Shown here: piece after piece, positions 41,229-50,981 of the stretch | How the letters are laid out: each line of letters begins with the position of its first letter | Numbering within the stretch: the stretch's first letter is position 1 | Assembly (NCBI GenBank): GCA_020633675.1 | Contig: JACKDE010000001.1 | Coordinates: 1,116,001 to 1,180,000 of the forward strand | Source of the DNA: Deferribacteres bacterium | GTDB taxonomy: Bacteria; Zhuqueibacterota; Zhuqueibacteria; Zhuqueibacterales; Geothermadaptataceae | Direction: 5' to 3' | Length of the DNA stretch: 64,000 nucleotides | Notes under the pieces: generated by a model | Seen by the model: only the letters and a program-made list of their open reading frames with translations | Told to the model about the DNA's origin: nothing | Database searches by the model: none | Made by a program: the position numbers and the translations under genes

Positions 41229-43382
41229 ATGGCAAACCCGGTAAGCGAAACTGCGCAACAAGCAGCGGCAAACGATCGTGCCGCAACCAATCACAACCGC
41301 CGCTCCGCCGTGCCCCGCATTTCCGTCATCATTGTCAGCTACAATGTCAAAGATTTCTTGCAGCAAACTCTGTTGTCGCTGCAGCAGGCATTGCGTCCGT
41401 TTCCACATGAAATTTTTGTGGTCGACAATGCTTCTGAAGATGGCAGTGCTGAGTTGATTCGCCGTCAGTTTCCGGAAGTGAGCCTGCATGAAAGCGATAG
41501 TAATCTCGGATTTGCTAAAGCCAATAATATAGCACTGCAGCAAGCTACTGGCGACTACATCGTTTTGATCAATCCGGATACCATCGCACAGGAAGATACC
41601 TTCACCGAATTGATCGCTTTTCTGGAGAAAACGCCGGATGCCGGCATGGTGAGTTGCAAGGTGCTCAACCCTGATGGCACGCTGCAACTGGCTTGTCGCC
41701 GCAGCTTCCCCACACCGTGGGTTGCCGTGACGCGACTAACCGGGCTGAGCCGTTTTTGGCCCAAAAGCAAGCTCTTTGGAAAATACAACTTAACCTATTT
41801 GCCTGAGGATGAAATCGCCCAGGTTGATGCGGTTTCCGGTTCGTTTATGATGCTGCGCAAGCAAACAGCTGAGCAGATCGGCCCGCTCGATGAAGATTTT
41901 TTTATGTATGGTGAAGACTTGGATTGGTGTTTGCGCGTCAACGAGGCTGGCTGGAAAATTTACTATGTGCCATCGACCCAAATCATCCATTTTAAGGGCG
42001 AGAGCAGCAAAAGCGCCCCTTTTGATCGCATGTTCGATTTTAACCGGGCGATGGCGCTGTTTGTCAAAAAGCATTTCCGGCAACGCTACTTTTTTATCAC
42101 TTATTACTTGCTGATTCTGGCGATTTGGGCACGCGCCGCCATGAGTTTCATTAAAAGCTCCCTCGAGAAAATGCTTCCGCTCCTGATCGACGCCACCATC
42201 CTGCAGGTATCACTGGCCGCTGCCATTTTTGTGAAGTTCGGGCACTTGCAGTTTTGGCACGATTATCTGCCGGTAAATATCGTTTATAGTCTGGCGTGGT
42301 TGATTTCGCTGTTTGTCGCAGGCAGTTACAGCCATGCGCGCTATGCTGCTTTTCGTGCGGCCCTGGCCATTGTCGCCGGTTTCGTTTTTAACAGTGCCTT
42401 GACCTATTTTTTCAAACAATATGCGTTTTCTCGCGCCGTGGTTTTGTCAGCCAGTCTTTTTAACCTGCTGCTGATTGCAGGCTGGCGATTTGCTTTTAAA
42501 TTACTACGTGCCTTTGGCGTTGGCCGCTTTCAGGGCACGCTTGGCAAAACGCTGCTGGCCCGCCGGACTTTGGTGGTTGGCGATTTTTCCAAGGGCGAAT
42601 CGATTCTCGAAAAGCTCAAGCTGCGCATCGGTGATGGCTACGATATCATTGGCCTGGTGAGCATCAATCCGGACGACACCAATCAGCAATACAATGGCTG
42701 GCGCGTACTGGCGGATGTAGACCATATTCAGGAAGTTATTCGCCGGAAAAATGTTCAGGAAGTGATTTTCAGCACCCATCGTGTACCGTATGACCGCGTG
42801 CTGCGCGTTATTTCAGATGGCAGGTCGAGTCAAGTCAATTTTAAATTGATTCCGAGCAATTTAGACGTCATCATTGGCAAGGCCAGTATTGACCGGTTAA
42901 GTGACATTCCTCTGCTCGAAATCGATTACAAGCTGGCGCATCGCCAACACCGCCTTCTGAAGCGCGTTTTCGATGTTGCAGGCGCAGGTTTGGGATTATT
43001 GCTCGGTGCTCCATTTTTTTTGCTTTTGATTTTAATAAACGCCTTTCGGTTCCAAAAAAAGACGGTAGCACTATCCGATGGGCGAACGGCTTCACTTTAT
43101 GAGCTGGCACGTGGTGGTCGTTTGGCGCGATTGTTATGGCTATTGCCAGTTTTGACCGGCCGGCTTAGCATCGTTGGACGTGATTTGCTTGCCAGTTCGG
43201 ATAGCGGCGCGGACCGGCACTGGCTCAAGCCGGGATTGACCGGCCTGGTGCAGATCAACCGGCACCGCAATTTGACCGAAGAAGAACGCGAAAAATTTCA
43301 ACTTTTTTATCTGACCAACTTCAATCTGATGCTTGACGTTGAAATCATTTTGAAAACGCTGCTTCAGCAAGGCAAGGCGTAG
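41229..43382 (+). CDS. GT2 fused to a degenerate polyprenyl-phosphate sugar transferase domain
   Basis: 717-residue fusion. Residues about 30-300 are a GT2 rhamnosyltransferase-like domain (ISVIIVSYNVKDFL, VDNASEDGS, LINPD, FFMYGEDLDWCLR). About 300-430 hold four or five membrane helices; 445-560 is the nucleotide-binding-like domain of WcaJ-type transferases (TLVVGDFSKGESILEKL). The final 150 residues resemble the bacterial sugar transferase domain (LLKRVFDVAGAGLGLLLGAPFF ... LSIVGRDLL ... WLKPGLTGLVQINR). The acidic dyad of the LDELPQ motif reads LARLLW here, and the RSM region is missing, so the second domain is probably inactive. Confidence 0.85.
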   Translation: MANPVSETAQQAAANDRAATNHNRRSAVPRISVIIVSYNVKDFLQQTLLSLQQALRPFPHEIFVVDNASEDGSAELIRRQFPEVSLHESDSNLGFAKANNIALQQATGDYIVLINPDTIAQEDTFTELIAFLEKTPDAGMVSCKVLNPDGTLQLACRRSFPTPWVAVTRLTGLSRFWPKSKLFGKYNLTYLPEDEIAQVDAVSGSFMMLRKQTAEQIGPLDEDFFMYGEDLDWCLRVNEAGWKIYYVPSTQIIHFKGESSKSAPFDRMFDFNRAMALFVKKHFRQRYFFITYYLLILAIWARAAMSFIKSSLEKMLPLLIDATILQVSLAAAIFVKFGHLQFWHDYLPVNIVYSLAWLISLFVAGSYSHARYAAFRAALAIVAGFVFNSALTYFFKQYAFSRAVVLSASLFNLLLIAGWRFAFKLLRAFGVGRFQGTLGKTLLARRTLVVGDFSKGESILEKLKLRIGDGYDIIGLVSINPDDTNQQYNGWRVLADVDHIQEVIRRKNVQEVIFSTHRVPYDRVLRVISDGRSSQVNFKLIPSNLDVIIGKASIDRLSDIPLLEIDYKLAHRQHRLLKRVFDVAGAGLGLLLGAPFFLLLILINAFRFQKKTVALSDGRTASLYELARGGRLARLLWLLPVLTGRLSIVGRDLLASSDSGADRHWLKPGLTGLVQINRHRNLTEEEREKFQLFYLTNFNLMLDVEIILKTLLQQGKA

Positions 43383-43568
43383 GATGATCCGATTCTGCAA
43401 AACTCGTAGTTGGGCTATATTGCGATAGTCAATGAAGATTTTTGCCTGTCTCAAACAGGCACTTGCCTATGCAGACTTCAAAAATTGGCGCTAATGAGGA
43501 AAAGGTTGTGACCGTTTTCTGCTAAACCACAGCACTTAAAGAGCCTTGATAGAAATGAAAGGTAAATC

Positions 43569-44546
43569 ATGCAAGGTTTTATTCTGGATTTCGAAAAACC
43601 GATCATCGATTTAGAGAAAAAAATAAAAGATATGCAAGATTACGCTGCTTCAGAAGGCGTCGATTTAAATGATGAAATCGTCCGTTTTCAGGAAAAAGCG
43701 CAAAAACTGCAGCAGGAAATTTATTCTAAACTTACCCCCTGGCAGCGCGTGCAACTGGCCCGCCATCCACAGCGTCCCTATACCCGTGACTACATCGAAG
43801 GCATGGTCGATGACTTTGTGGAACTGCATGGCGACCGGGCATTCGGCGATGATCCGGCAATTATCTCAGGCGTCGGTAAAATTTCCGGCGAAAAAGTATT
43901 CCTGATCGGCCACCAAAAGGGCAGAGATACCAAACAAAAAATCTATCGCAACTTTGGCATGGCACATCCGGAGGGCTACCGAAAAGCTCTGAGGGTGATG
44001 AAAATGGCCGTGAAGTTTAAAAAGCCGATCATCTGTTTTGTCGATACGCCTGGCGCATATCCGGGAACCGGCGCGGAAGAGCGCGGGCAGGCCGAAGCGA
44101 TTGCACGAAATCTTTTTGAAATGGCCAAAATGCCGGTACCGATCCTCATTATTATCATCGGCGAAGGCGCTTCCGGTGGCGCGCTCGGTATCGGTGTTGG
44201 CGACCGGGTGTTGATGATGGAAAACACCTGGTACTCTGTGATTTCGCCGGAAGGTTGTGCCGGCATCCTGTACCGAGATGATGTCACCAAAGCGCCAGTG
44301 GTAGCGGAAGCCCTGAAGCTGACTGCGCAGGATTTGCTCGAGCAGGGCGTGATCGATGAAGTCGTGGAAGAACCGGTTGGCGGCGCCCACCGCGATCCTG
44401 CTGCGGCGACGGCCATTTTAAAAGAGCATATCCTGAATAATCTCGCTACGCTAAAAGAGGTCGAGCCTGGGCAATTGATTGAAAACAGGATTGAAAAATA
44501 CGGCAAAATGGGATTTTACGATAAACATCCCTATCAGGAGAAGTAA
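43569..44546 (+). CDS. accA: Acetyl-CoA carboxylase carboxyltransferase subunit alpha
   Basis: AccA, 325 residues; with AccD it transfers the carboxyl group from biotin to acetyl-CoA, forming malonyl-CoA for fatty acid synthesis. Recognisable pieces are LDFEKPIIDLEKKI at the start, RPYTRDYIEGMVDDFVELHGDRAFGDDPAI, IGHQKGRDTKQKIYRNFGMAHPEGYRKALR and TPGAYPGTGAEERGQAEAIARN with GEGASGGALGIGVGD. Length is normal. AccD, AccB and AccC are not in the window. folD follows after 12 bases. Confidence 0.97.
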   Translation: MQGFILDFEKPIIDLEKKIKDMQDYAASEGVDLNDEIVRFQEKAQKLQQEIYSKLTPWQRVQLARHPQRPYTRDYIEGMVDDFVELHGDRAFGDDPAIISGVGKISGEKVFLIGHQKGRDTKQKIYRNFGMAHPEGYRKALRVMKMAVKFKKPIICFVDTPGAYPGTGAEERGQAEAIARNLFEMAKMPVPILIIIIGEGASGGALGIGVGDRVLMMENTWYSVISPEGCAGILYRDDVTKAPVVAEALKLTAQDLLEQGVIDEVVEEPVGGAHRDPAAATAILKEHILNNLATLKEVEPGQLIENRIEKYGKMGFYDKHPYQEK

Positions 44547-44558
44547 GGAGGCGAGACA

Positions 44559-45401
44559 ATGACAGGTGTCATCCTCGATGGCAAGGGAGTTGCCAAGAAA
44601 ATCGAAACAGATCTGAGTCAGCGCGTTGCTAAGTTGGCGGCCAGAACTGGCGGCAAAAAGCCCATCCTGGCGACGATTCTGGTCGGCGATGATCCGGCTT
44701 CCGCCACCTATGTGCGCATGAAAGGCAATGCCTGTGAACGCGTCGGTATGCAATCGCAAAAAGTGATTTTGCCGCAAGAAACTACGACTGAGCAGTTGCT
44801 TGCCGAAATTGACAACCTCAATGCCAATCCGGATGTGCACGGCATTTTGTTGCAGCACCCCGTGCCGCCACAAATCGATGAGCGAGCTTGTTTTGATCGC
44901 ATCAGCATCGAAAAAGATGTCGACGGTGTCACCTCGCACGGCTTTGGCCGAATGGCGATGGGCGAGCGGGCATTTGGTTCTGCTACCCCGGCAGGCATTA
45001 TGCGTTTGTTAGCGCACTACGACATTCCGATCAAAGGAAAACACGCAGTGGTCGTTGGCCGCAGCCCGATTCTCGGCAAGCCGATGGCGTTTATGCTGCT
45101 CAACGAACATGCCACTGTCACCATTTGCCATTCGCGCACGCAAAATCTACCCGAGCTTGTCAAGCATGCCGACATCATCGTCGGTGCTGTCGGCAAGCCT
45201 GAGTTTATCCGCGGTGATTGGATTAAAGATGGTGCTGTTGTCATCGATGCCGGCTATAATCCAGGCCCTGTGGGCGATATTGAGCTTTCGGCGATTCTGG
45301 AGCGATGCGCCGCCTACACGCCTGTACCCGGTGGTGTCGGCCCGATGACCATCGCAACGCTGATCGCGCAAACCGTTGAAGCAGCGGAGCGTGCTGCGTG
45401 A
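44559..45401 (+). CDS. folD: Methylenetetrahydrofolate dehydrogenase/cyclohydrolase
   Basis: Bifunctional FolD, 280 residues, interconverts 5,10-methylene-THF and 10-formyl-THF with NADP. ATYVRMKGNA contains the conserved Tyr and catalytic Lys; GILLQHPVP and DVDGVTSHGFGRM are the folate site; VVVGRSPILGKPMAFMLL is the dinucleotide-binding motif; VPGGVGPMTIATL is the C-terminal signature. AAGGAGG precedes ATG 44559. The stop overlaps the GTG start of the HAD gene (GTGA). Confidence 0.97.
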   Translation: MTGVILDGKGVAKKIETDLSQRVAKLAARTGGKKPILATILVGDDPASATYVRMKGNACERVGMQSQKVILPQETTTEQLLAEIDNLNANPDVHGILLQHPVPPQIDERACFDRISIEKDVDGVTSHGFGRMAMGERAFGSATPAGIMRLLAHYDIPIKGKHAVVVGRSPILGKPMAFMLLNEHATVTICHSRTQNLPELVKHADIIVGAVGKPEFIRGDWIKDGAVVIDAGYNPGPVGDIELSAILERCAAYTPVPGGVGPMTIATLIAQTVEAAERAA

Positions 45402-46051
45402 GCAAGGCAGTACTTTTTGACTGTGACGGCGTCGTGATCGATAGCATGCCTGTGCATGCGGCTGCCTGGGTAGCGCTGTTTCAACGCTATGGCATTGAGA
45501 TCGAACCGGTCGATGTTTATCTCGAAGAAGGCCGCAGCATTGTTGATTTTTGTCAACGAATTTTAAATCGCAATGGTTACGGCGATCTGAAATTGTCGGC
45601 ATTCGACCTTTCTCACGAAAAAGAACGCTCTGTTATTGCACAGAAGAAAATTAAATTGTTCCCCGATATTCCGGTGATTCTGCAAGAAATTCAGCAAAGT
45701 GGCAGGCAACTTGGTATGGTGACCGGTTCCAATCAGATGCTGATACAACATGTCATTCCGCAGTCCGTGCGCAAGCAATTTGATGTCATCGTTACGGCCG
45801 ATGATGTGCAACATGGCAAACCGGCTCCTGATCCCTATCTCTGTGCTGCTGAAAAACTCGCACTTGATCCATCTGATTGCCTGGTGGTCGAAAATGCGCC
45901 GATGGGTATTCGTGCCGCCAAAGCAGCCGGCATGCAGGTGGTCGCTATCACCACCACCCTGGATGCAGGGCATTTACAACAAGCCGATTCGGTGGTCGAG
46001 AATTTTCAGGAACTTCGAAACATCCTGAAAAGTAAGCCTTTTGTTGTTTAG
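45398..46051 (+). CDS. HAD family phosphatase (beta-phosphoglucomutase-like)
   Basis: 217-residue HAD hydrolase with a helical cap. Motif I FDCDGVVIDSMP carries the two Asp residues, motif II is the T/S in MVTGSN, and motif III/IV comprises HGKPAPDPYLCAAEKL and VVENAPMGIRAAKAAGM. Members hydrolyse small phosphorylated metabolites or act as phosphoglucomutases. The GTG start overlaps folD, so it is cotranscribed with it; no specific substrate can be inferred. Confidence 0.92.
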   Translation: MSKAVLFDCDGVVIDSMPVHAAAWVALFQRYGIEIEPVDVYLEEGRSIVDFCQRILNRNGYGDLKLSAFDLSHEKERSVIAQKKIKLFPDIPVILQEIQQSGRQLGMVTGSNQMLIQHVIPQSVRKQFDVIVTADDVQHGKPAPDPYLCAAEKLALDPSDCLVVENAPMGIRAAKAAGMQVVAITTTLDAGHLQQADSVVENFQELRNILKSKPFVV

Positions 46052-46263
46052 GAAATCATCCGCGATTTCAGCAGACGCGGGGTATTGATTGTGCATCTTT
46101 TTTAGTTGCTCATCGCATTGACTGAGCGAATATTTGAACACATGTGTCTTTCTCTCTTCTAACAAACTGTTGATTTTAAGGTGAAATTTTGCCTGTTGCG
46201 AAATATTTTTCACCACGATTGAGGAAATTTGACTCATTGAAAGATTATAAACGTCCCGAATTA

Positions 46264-47472
46264 ATGGCTGCTTCTTCAAAATTTTCTGCCCCAAGCAAAG
46301 GCGTGCGAACGTTTTTTTTGCCAATTTTCTGCCTACTAATATCTGCTACATCGGCATTCTTTTTTGCCTGTAATGGTGATCCGGTCGCCGTGCCTGAATT
46401 GCAATTCCCTGAAATTCGTGAACTCATCACTCCTGAAAATGCCTTCGTCGATCCGAACGACACACTTATCGTGCACGCACGCATTGTTGATCCCCAAGGC
46501 AGTTCGGATATCGCCTCGGTTGTGCTGTTTGCGACTTTGCCCCAAAATGTGGGGAGTTTCACGCTTGATATGCATGATGATGGAGCTGAGGGCGACATTA
46601 TCGCCGGTGATGGCCAATTTGTGGTGCGCTTTGCCGGCGCGCAATGGCAGCAAGCCGGTACAGGCGAGATGCTGGTGCGCGTCACCGATTTCGCGGCGAA
46701 CAGCACTGAAAGCGCCTCCCGCAGCATTGAAGTAAAGGCTGGTAAGCGTGGAAGCACGCCAATCATTGCCAACCTCACAATTCCTGACAGCATCCGTGTC
46801 GATTCGACTTACGAAATAGCAGTTCTGGCGACAATTGCCGATCCGGATGGCAGCAGCGATCTCGATTCAGTGCATTATGCGATTTACGGACCGAGCTCAC
46901 CGACCGCTTTGCGAACAGGCTTGCTGCAAGACGATGGTCAGGTGGACGATGGCATAGCTGGAAATGCAATTTTTGGTGTTTCATTGACGAATACCAACAT
47001 TTCTATCGGTGCAGGCATTTATACGCTACGTGTGCAAGCAGTCGATCTCTCGGGTAATCGCAGTCTGCCTCGCACAAAGAGTTTTATGATTCAATCCGCT
47101 CTTACCAATGTGCCGCCTGTGATCACCAGTGTTTCTGCGCCGGATACGATTTCCCGAAACACCACCGGGCCGTTTGTATTGCGGGTGAGAGCGAGCGATC
47201 CAAATGGTCAGGCGGATATCGACCGTGTGTTTTTCAATACATTTTTGCCAGATGACCGTCCATCATCCGGCAATCCGTTTTTTATGCGGGATGACGGCGT
47301 TGTCGATGGCAATGGCCTCGGCGACATCACTGCCAACGATGGTGAATATGCCTTAACCATCGGCATCTCCGCCACAAATGCGGCCGGCATTTATCGTTTT
47401 GAGTTCCAGGCCCAGGATCAGGCAGGACTGCTCAGCGAGAAAGTCGCCCATCAAATTGTCGTGACCAATTAG
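46264..47472 (+). CDS. Lipoprotein with three Ig-like/choice-of-anchor repeats
   Basis: About 402 residues. A lipoprotein signal (LLISATSAFFFACNG) precedes three similar modules, each of about 110 residues, marked by a DPxGxxDI/L motif (DPQGSSDI, DPDGSSDL, DPNGQADI) and a later DDG/GDG calcium-like loop (DDGAEGDIIAGDGQF, DDGQVDDGIAGNAIF, DDGVVDGNGLGDI). Such modules are adhesive or structural on the cell surface. A longer in-frame start (TTG 46189) is possible. It begins a run of four exported proteins. Confidence 0.7.
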   Translation: MAASSKFSAPSKGVRTFFLPIFCLLISATSAFFFACNGDPVAVPELQFPEIRELITPENAFVDPNDTLIVHARIVDPQGSSDIASVVLFATLPQNVGSFTLDMHDDGAEGDIIAGDGQFVVRFAGAQWQQAGTGEMLVRVTDFAANSTESASRSIEVKAGKRGSTPIIANLTIPDSIRVDSTYEIAVLATIADPDGSSDLDSVHYAIYGPSSPTALRTGLLQDDGQVDDGIAGNAIFGVSLTNTNISIGAGIYTLRVQAVDLSGNRSLPRTKSFMIQSALTNVPPVITSVSAPDTISRNTTGPFVLRVRASDPNGQADIDRVFFNTFLPDDRPSSGNPFFMRDDGVVDGNGLGDITANDGEYALTIGISATNAAGIYRFEFQAQDQAGLLSEKVAHQIVVTN

Positions 47473-47521
47473 AACCTGTGTAAAATGGCTTTAAATCAAC
47501 TTCGTGTGAAAATCAAAAAGA

Positions 47522-48979
47522 ATGAAAATCAATTACTCATTTAAATTTATAGGCTGGTTCCTGCTGCTTGCTGCACATGTTTTTGCGCAGTCTGTAGAAA
47601 GTCGGCTCACCAAAGCTGAAATTGAATTTTCCCGCGCCCAAACCGGTTTGCGTTCAAATTCTGTTTTTGATATTGTTGTGCACCAAAATCGAATTTGGCT
47701 TGGCACGGGCAAAGGTGTAAGCATGTCCGAAGATAGCGGACAGACATGGCGCACATTCACCCAGGAAAATGGATTGGGCAGGGGAGGGGTGTCAGCGATT
47801 GCAGTAAATGACACCATGATCTGGGTTGCAACCATTTTCGATTCGCTCACTGCCGATGCCGGTACACTACCAACCGGGGGTGGATTGGCATGGTCGAAAG
47901 ACCTCGGGGAAACCTGGATCTGGGTGCAGCAACCCGGTCCAACGCCTGTACAAAACAATACGTTTGACATTGCACTTCATGACGATGGCAGCGTGTGGAT
48001 CGCGACCTTTGGTGGCGGTTTGCAGCGGAGTTTTGATCTCGGCCAGAGCTGGGAAGTGGTACCGCCCGATAAGAATGTCTTTGATCCACTTGCATTCCTC
48101 AACCATCGTGCTTTTTCGGTAATTAGCGCGAATGGTGCGCTTTGGGTCGGCACAGCCGATGGCGTCAATAAATCCCTCGATGATGGTGCAACCTGGACAA
48201 ATTTTAACCACGCAAACCAGGCAGAAGCCATCTCCGGTGACTTTGTGGTTGCCATAAAAAGCCATGTATGGCGGGGCACGGAATATCTGATCGCGGGCAC
48301 TCGTGATGCCGATGAGGAGGAAGAAGACAGGGGGGTGTCGATCAGCGAAGATGGTGGTCTAACCTGGCGCGTTTCGCTGCTCGGTGCTTTCGCGCATAAT
48401 TTTGCCGCCTACGATTCGATGCTGTTTGCTGCGACAGACATGGGGCTTTACAAATCGCTCGATTTCGGCAAAACCTGGGCGCGCTACCCCGACATCTATG
48501 ATGCGGCAAAAGACGCTTATTACTACTCATCCGATTTTTTTGCTGTTGGCATTAGCGCTGGGAACACGCTTTGGGCAGGGGGGAGCGATGGACTTGCCAG
48601 TTCGAATGACGACGGTCAAAGCTGGTCAATTCAGCGCGGCTCGGTGCAGCCTGGCAGTAATGGTGAGCCGCGTACCTATGCCTACCCAAGCCCGTTTTCA
48701 CCATTTCGCAGCAATACTATCGGTGATGGCGATGGGCACGTTCGCTTTCAATACAATACAGTCAATACAACCAATGTCACCGTTCGGGTTTATGATTTCG
48801 CCATGCAATTGGTGGCCGAGGTGGTTAATGGCAAGGCGCGCCCGGCCGGTGGCACCTATTTTGAAGTCTGGAATGGTCGCAACAAGCGTAACGAAGTCGT
48901 CGCGAATGGGGTCTATTTTTACAGTGTTCAGCTCGATGGTGACGGCACGTATTGGAATAAATTCATGGTTATCGATTGA
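47522..48979 (+). CDS. Secreted beta-propeller protein with T9SS-like C-terminus
   Basis: 485 residues: signal peptide (FIGWFLLLAAHVFAQ), then a propeller with sialidase/Asp-box-type repeats (SEDSGQTWR, SKDLGETWI, SFDLGQSWE, SLDDGATWT, SEDGGLTWR, SLDFGKTWA, SNDDGQSWS). The last 95 residues form a FlgD-Ig-like/type A sorting-like domain (YPSPFSPF, VRVYDFAMQLV, GVYFYSVQLDG, KFMVID), as in proteins exported by the type IX secretion system. Function of the propeller is unknown. Two PorV/PorQ-type proteins follow. Confidence 0.78.
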   Translation: MKINYSFKFIGWFLLLAAHVFAQSVESRLTKAEIEFSRAQTGLRSNSVFDIVVHQNRIWLGTGKGVSMSEDSGQTWRTFTQENGLGRGGVSAIAVNDTMIWVATIFDSLTADAGTLPTGGGLAWSKDLGETWIWVQQPGPTPVQNNTFDIALHDDGSVWIATFGGGLQRSFDLGQSWEVVPPDKNVFDPLAFLNHRAFSVISANGALWVGTADGVNKSLDDGATWTNFNHANQAEAISGDFVVAIKSHVWRGTEYLIAGTRDADEEEEDRGVSISEDGGLTWRVSLLGAFAHNFAAYDSMLFAATDMGLYKSLDFGKTWARYPDIYDAAKDAYYYSSDFFAVGISAGNTLWAGGSDGLASSNDDGQSWSIQRGSVQPGSNGEPRTYAYPSPFSPFRSNTIGDGDGHVRFQYNTVNTTNVTVRVYDFAMQLVAEVVNGKARPAGGTYFEVWNGRNKRNEVVANGVYFYSVQLDGDGTYWNKFMVID

Positions 48980-49025
48980 TTATTCACTCTATCGTAGAGA
49001 TTAGGCCGGAAAAGACTTGAAACAT

Positions 49026-50021
49026 GTGAAAGAGACAATTTTGAACAAGAAGATTTGGCAAGCTGCCCTGCTGGGAGTCCTTCTTTTTGGCGGCAAATCG
49101 GCCGTTTTTGCACAGGGCGGCTACGCAGATGTGCTGTTGCGCATGGGCGTGGCTTCGCGCTCGGAAGCGATGGGGCGGGCTTACACGGCGGTGATTGGCA
49201 GTCCTGAGAGCGCATTTTACAATCCGGCAGCCAGCACTGCGATGGAGAGCAGAATGATCGATTTGTCGATTCGCGCTTTGCCCCTTGATCGTTCTTTTTC
49301 TTATGTCGGTTTTTCGACAGCTATACGTCCGAAATCCAAAAATACGGATGTGCAAAAACAACCTCTCGGTGGCGGCTTGGCGCTCAGCTGGATTCGGGCG
49401 GGTGTTTCCAATATTGATGGCCGGGACTCAGATGGTGAGAAATTTGGGAGTTATTCAAATAGCCAAAATCTGGTCAATTTTACATTCGGATTGCGGCCAG
49501 GTGAACGGGTGGCCATTGGCATGACAGCCCGACTTTTTTGGAATCGCTTTCCCAATATTGGTGAAGACGATGCGACAGTTAGCTCGCGCGCCTTCGGATT
49601 TGATCTCGGCACGCTGATTACACTGGCTGATGGGCTTTGGCTCGGCGCAGTCTATAAGAATATCAATGCCAAATTCAGCTGGGACAGCGGTAAATTATAC
49701 GAACGTGGCACCAGCACCATAGATCGCTTCCCGAAACACTGGCGTATTGGTGTAGCGATCAGCCGTCTCCATAAAAATTTTCTTTTCGCATTAGACCTGG
49801 AGAGCTCCGACAAACAAGATCCGAAATTATATGCGGGTGGTGAGTATGCGATTTTGCCACAGGCAAACCTGCGTGCTGGCATTCGTGATGGCAATCCTGC
49901 CTTCGGGGCAGCTTACCGCTTTGCACTCGGCAGCCGAGTCTCTTATCTTCACTATGCGTTTGTTGCTCAGCCTGATGAAGTAAGCGCCGAGCATATTTTT
50001 TCGTGGTCATTTCAATTTTAA
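49026..50021 (+). CDS. PorV/PorQ family outer-membrane protein 1
   Basis: About 331 residues with a signal peptide ending FAQ. The opening AQGGYADVLLRMGVASRSEAMGRAYTAVIGSPESAFYNPAA is the hallmark of the PorV/PorQ (FadL-like barrel) family: the phrase for naming conserved genes is SxAMGxAxxA then YNPA. The rest is beta-barrel sequence ending in an aromatic residue (FSWSFQF). GTG 49026 is preferred; TTG 49017 and 49041 are alternatives. PorV proteins escort T9SS substrates in Bacteroidota; here that role is inferred from the neighbour. Confidence 0.8.
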   Translation: MKETILNKKIWQAALLGVLLFGGKSAVFAQGGYADVLLRMGVASRSEAMGRAYTAVIGSPESAFYNPAASTAMESRMIDLSIRALPLDRSFSYVGFSTAIRPKSKNTDVQKQPLGGGLALSWIRAGVSNIDGRDSDGEKFGSYSNSQNLVNFTFGLRPGERVAIGMTARLFWNRFPNIGEDDATVSSRAFGFDLGTLITLADGLWLGAVYKNINAKFSWDSGKLYERGTSTIDRFPKHWRIGVAISRLHKNFLFALDLESSDKQDPKLYAGGEYAILPQANLRAGIRDGNPAFGAAYRFALGSRVSYLHYAFVAQPDEVSAEHIFSWSFQF

Positions 50022-50069
50022 GAGTTGAATTCGGGCAAGCCGTTTTGAATTAAAACAAGAAGATACATA

Positions 50070-50981
50070 ATGAAAAAAGCAGCAGCATTTTTAATTTTCG
50101 CCCTTTGTGTTCCTTTAACGGTGAGCGCGCAAACTACCAAGGTTGGCAAGACAGGTTTTGCTTTCTTGAAAATAGGCGTTGGCGGGCGCAGCGCGGCTTT
50201 AGCGAATGCCAACTTTGCCGATGTGAAAGGCGCAGATGCATCATACTGGAATCCGGCAAACCTGCGCGATGCACGAAATGAAGTCTTTTTTGCCCACTCC
50301 GAGTGGCTGCTGGATGTCAAAAATGATTTTGTTGCAGCTAAATTCAATGGTTGGGGAGCGTCATGGGCATTTTCGCTTCAAATGCAAAACATTGGTGGCA
50401 TCGAACAGCGCACGATCGCTACCGCGGAGCCAATTGGCGAACTGACCGCACGGGACGTCGCGATCGGGTTGAGCTATGCGCGCGCTTTGAATTCGCAGCT
50501 GGATATGGGATTAACATTCAAATACATAGGAAGCCGCATTTTAAATTACGCAGCTAACGGTCTTGCTGTAGATTTCGGTGCGAAATATCGTTTAGATGGT
50601 ATTGCCGGGCTCAGCCTGGCAGCCTCTGTCCACAACCTCGGTTCAGCAGATGAAATGTTGAGCGAAAAGATCAATTTGCCGACGTTGTTGCGGGCTGGCT
50701 TGGCTTATGAGCCACTGCAAAATCTTCAAAATCACCGGCTAAAAGTGTTTGTCGGCTACGAAGCTCTGTTCGATGCAGGATCGGGATTTGGCGCGGGGAT
50801 TGAATTCGTAGCTAATCAGCTTGTTGCATTGCGTGCTGGTTATCGTTTCAATGAAGACAGCCGCCATTTTTCTGGCGGCATCGGCCTGGAACGGCCCGGT
50901 TACCAATTGGATTACGCCTACACACCATTTGACTACGATCTCGGCGAAACCCATAACATTTCCCTGTCAGTTGGGCTCTAA
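50070..50981 (+). CDS. PorV/PorQ family outer-membrane protein 2
   Basis: 303 residues. Signal peptide MKKAAAFLIFALCVPLTVSAQ, then KVGKTGFAFLKIGVGGRSAALANANFADVKGADASYWNPANL, a clear PorV/PorQ N-terminus, followed by a barrel (alternating strands, LSVGL end). The 49-base gap to the previous PorV-like gene suggests one transcript and recent or ancient duplication, though the two are diverged. It is the last gene before a long intergenic region. Confidence 0.85.
   Translation: MKKAAAFLIFALCVPLTVSAQTTKVGKTGFAFLKIGVGGRSAALANANFADVKGADASYWNPANLRDARNEVFFAHSEWLLDVKNDFVAAKFNGWGASWAFSLQMQNIGGIEQRTIATAEPIGELTARDVAIGLSYARALNSQLDMGLTFKYIGSRILNYAANGLAVDFGAKYRLDGIAGLSLAASVHNLGSADEMLSEKINLPTLLRAGLAYEPLQNLQNHRLKVFVGYEALFDAGSGFGAGIEFVANQLVALRAGYRFNEDSRHFSGGIGLERPGYQLDYAYTPFDYDLGETHNISLSVGL

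Noticed and set aside
43443..43461. Hairpin GCCTGT/ACAGGC after the GT2 fusion gene as a terminator
   Set aside because: Seven-base-pair stem without a following T-run; possible but unsupported.
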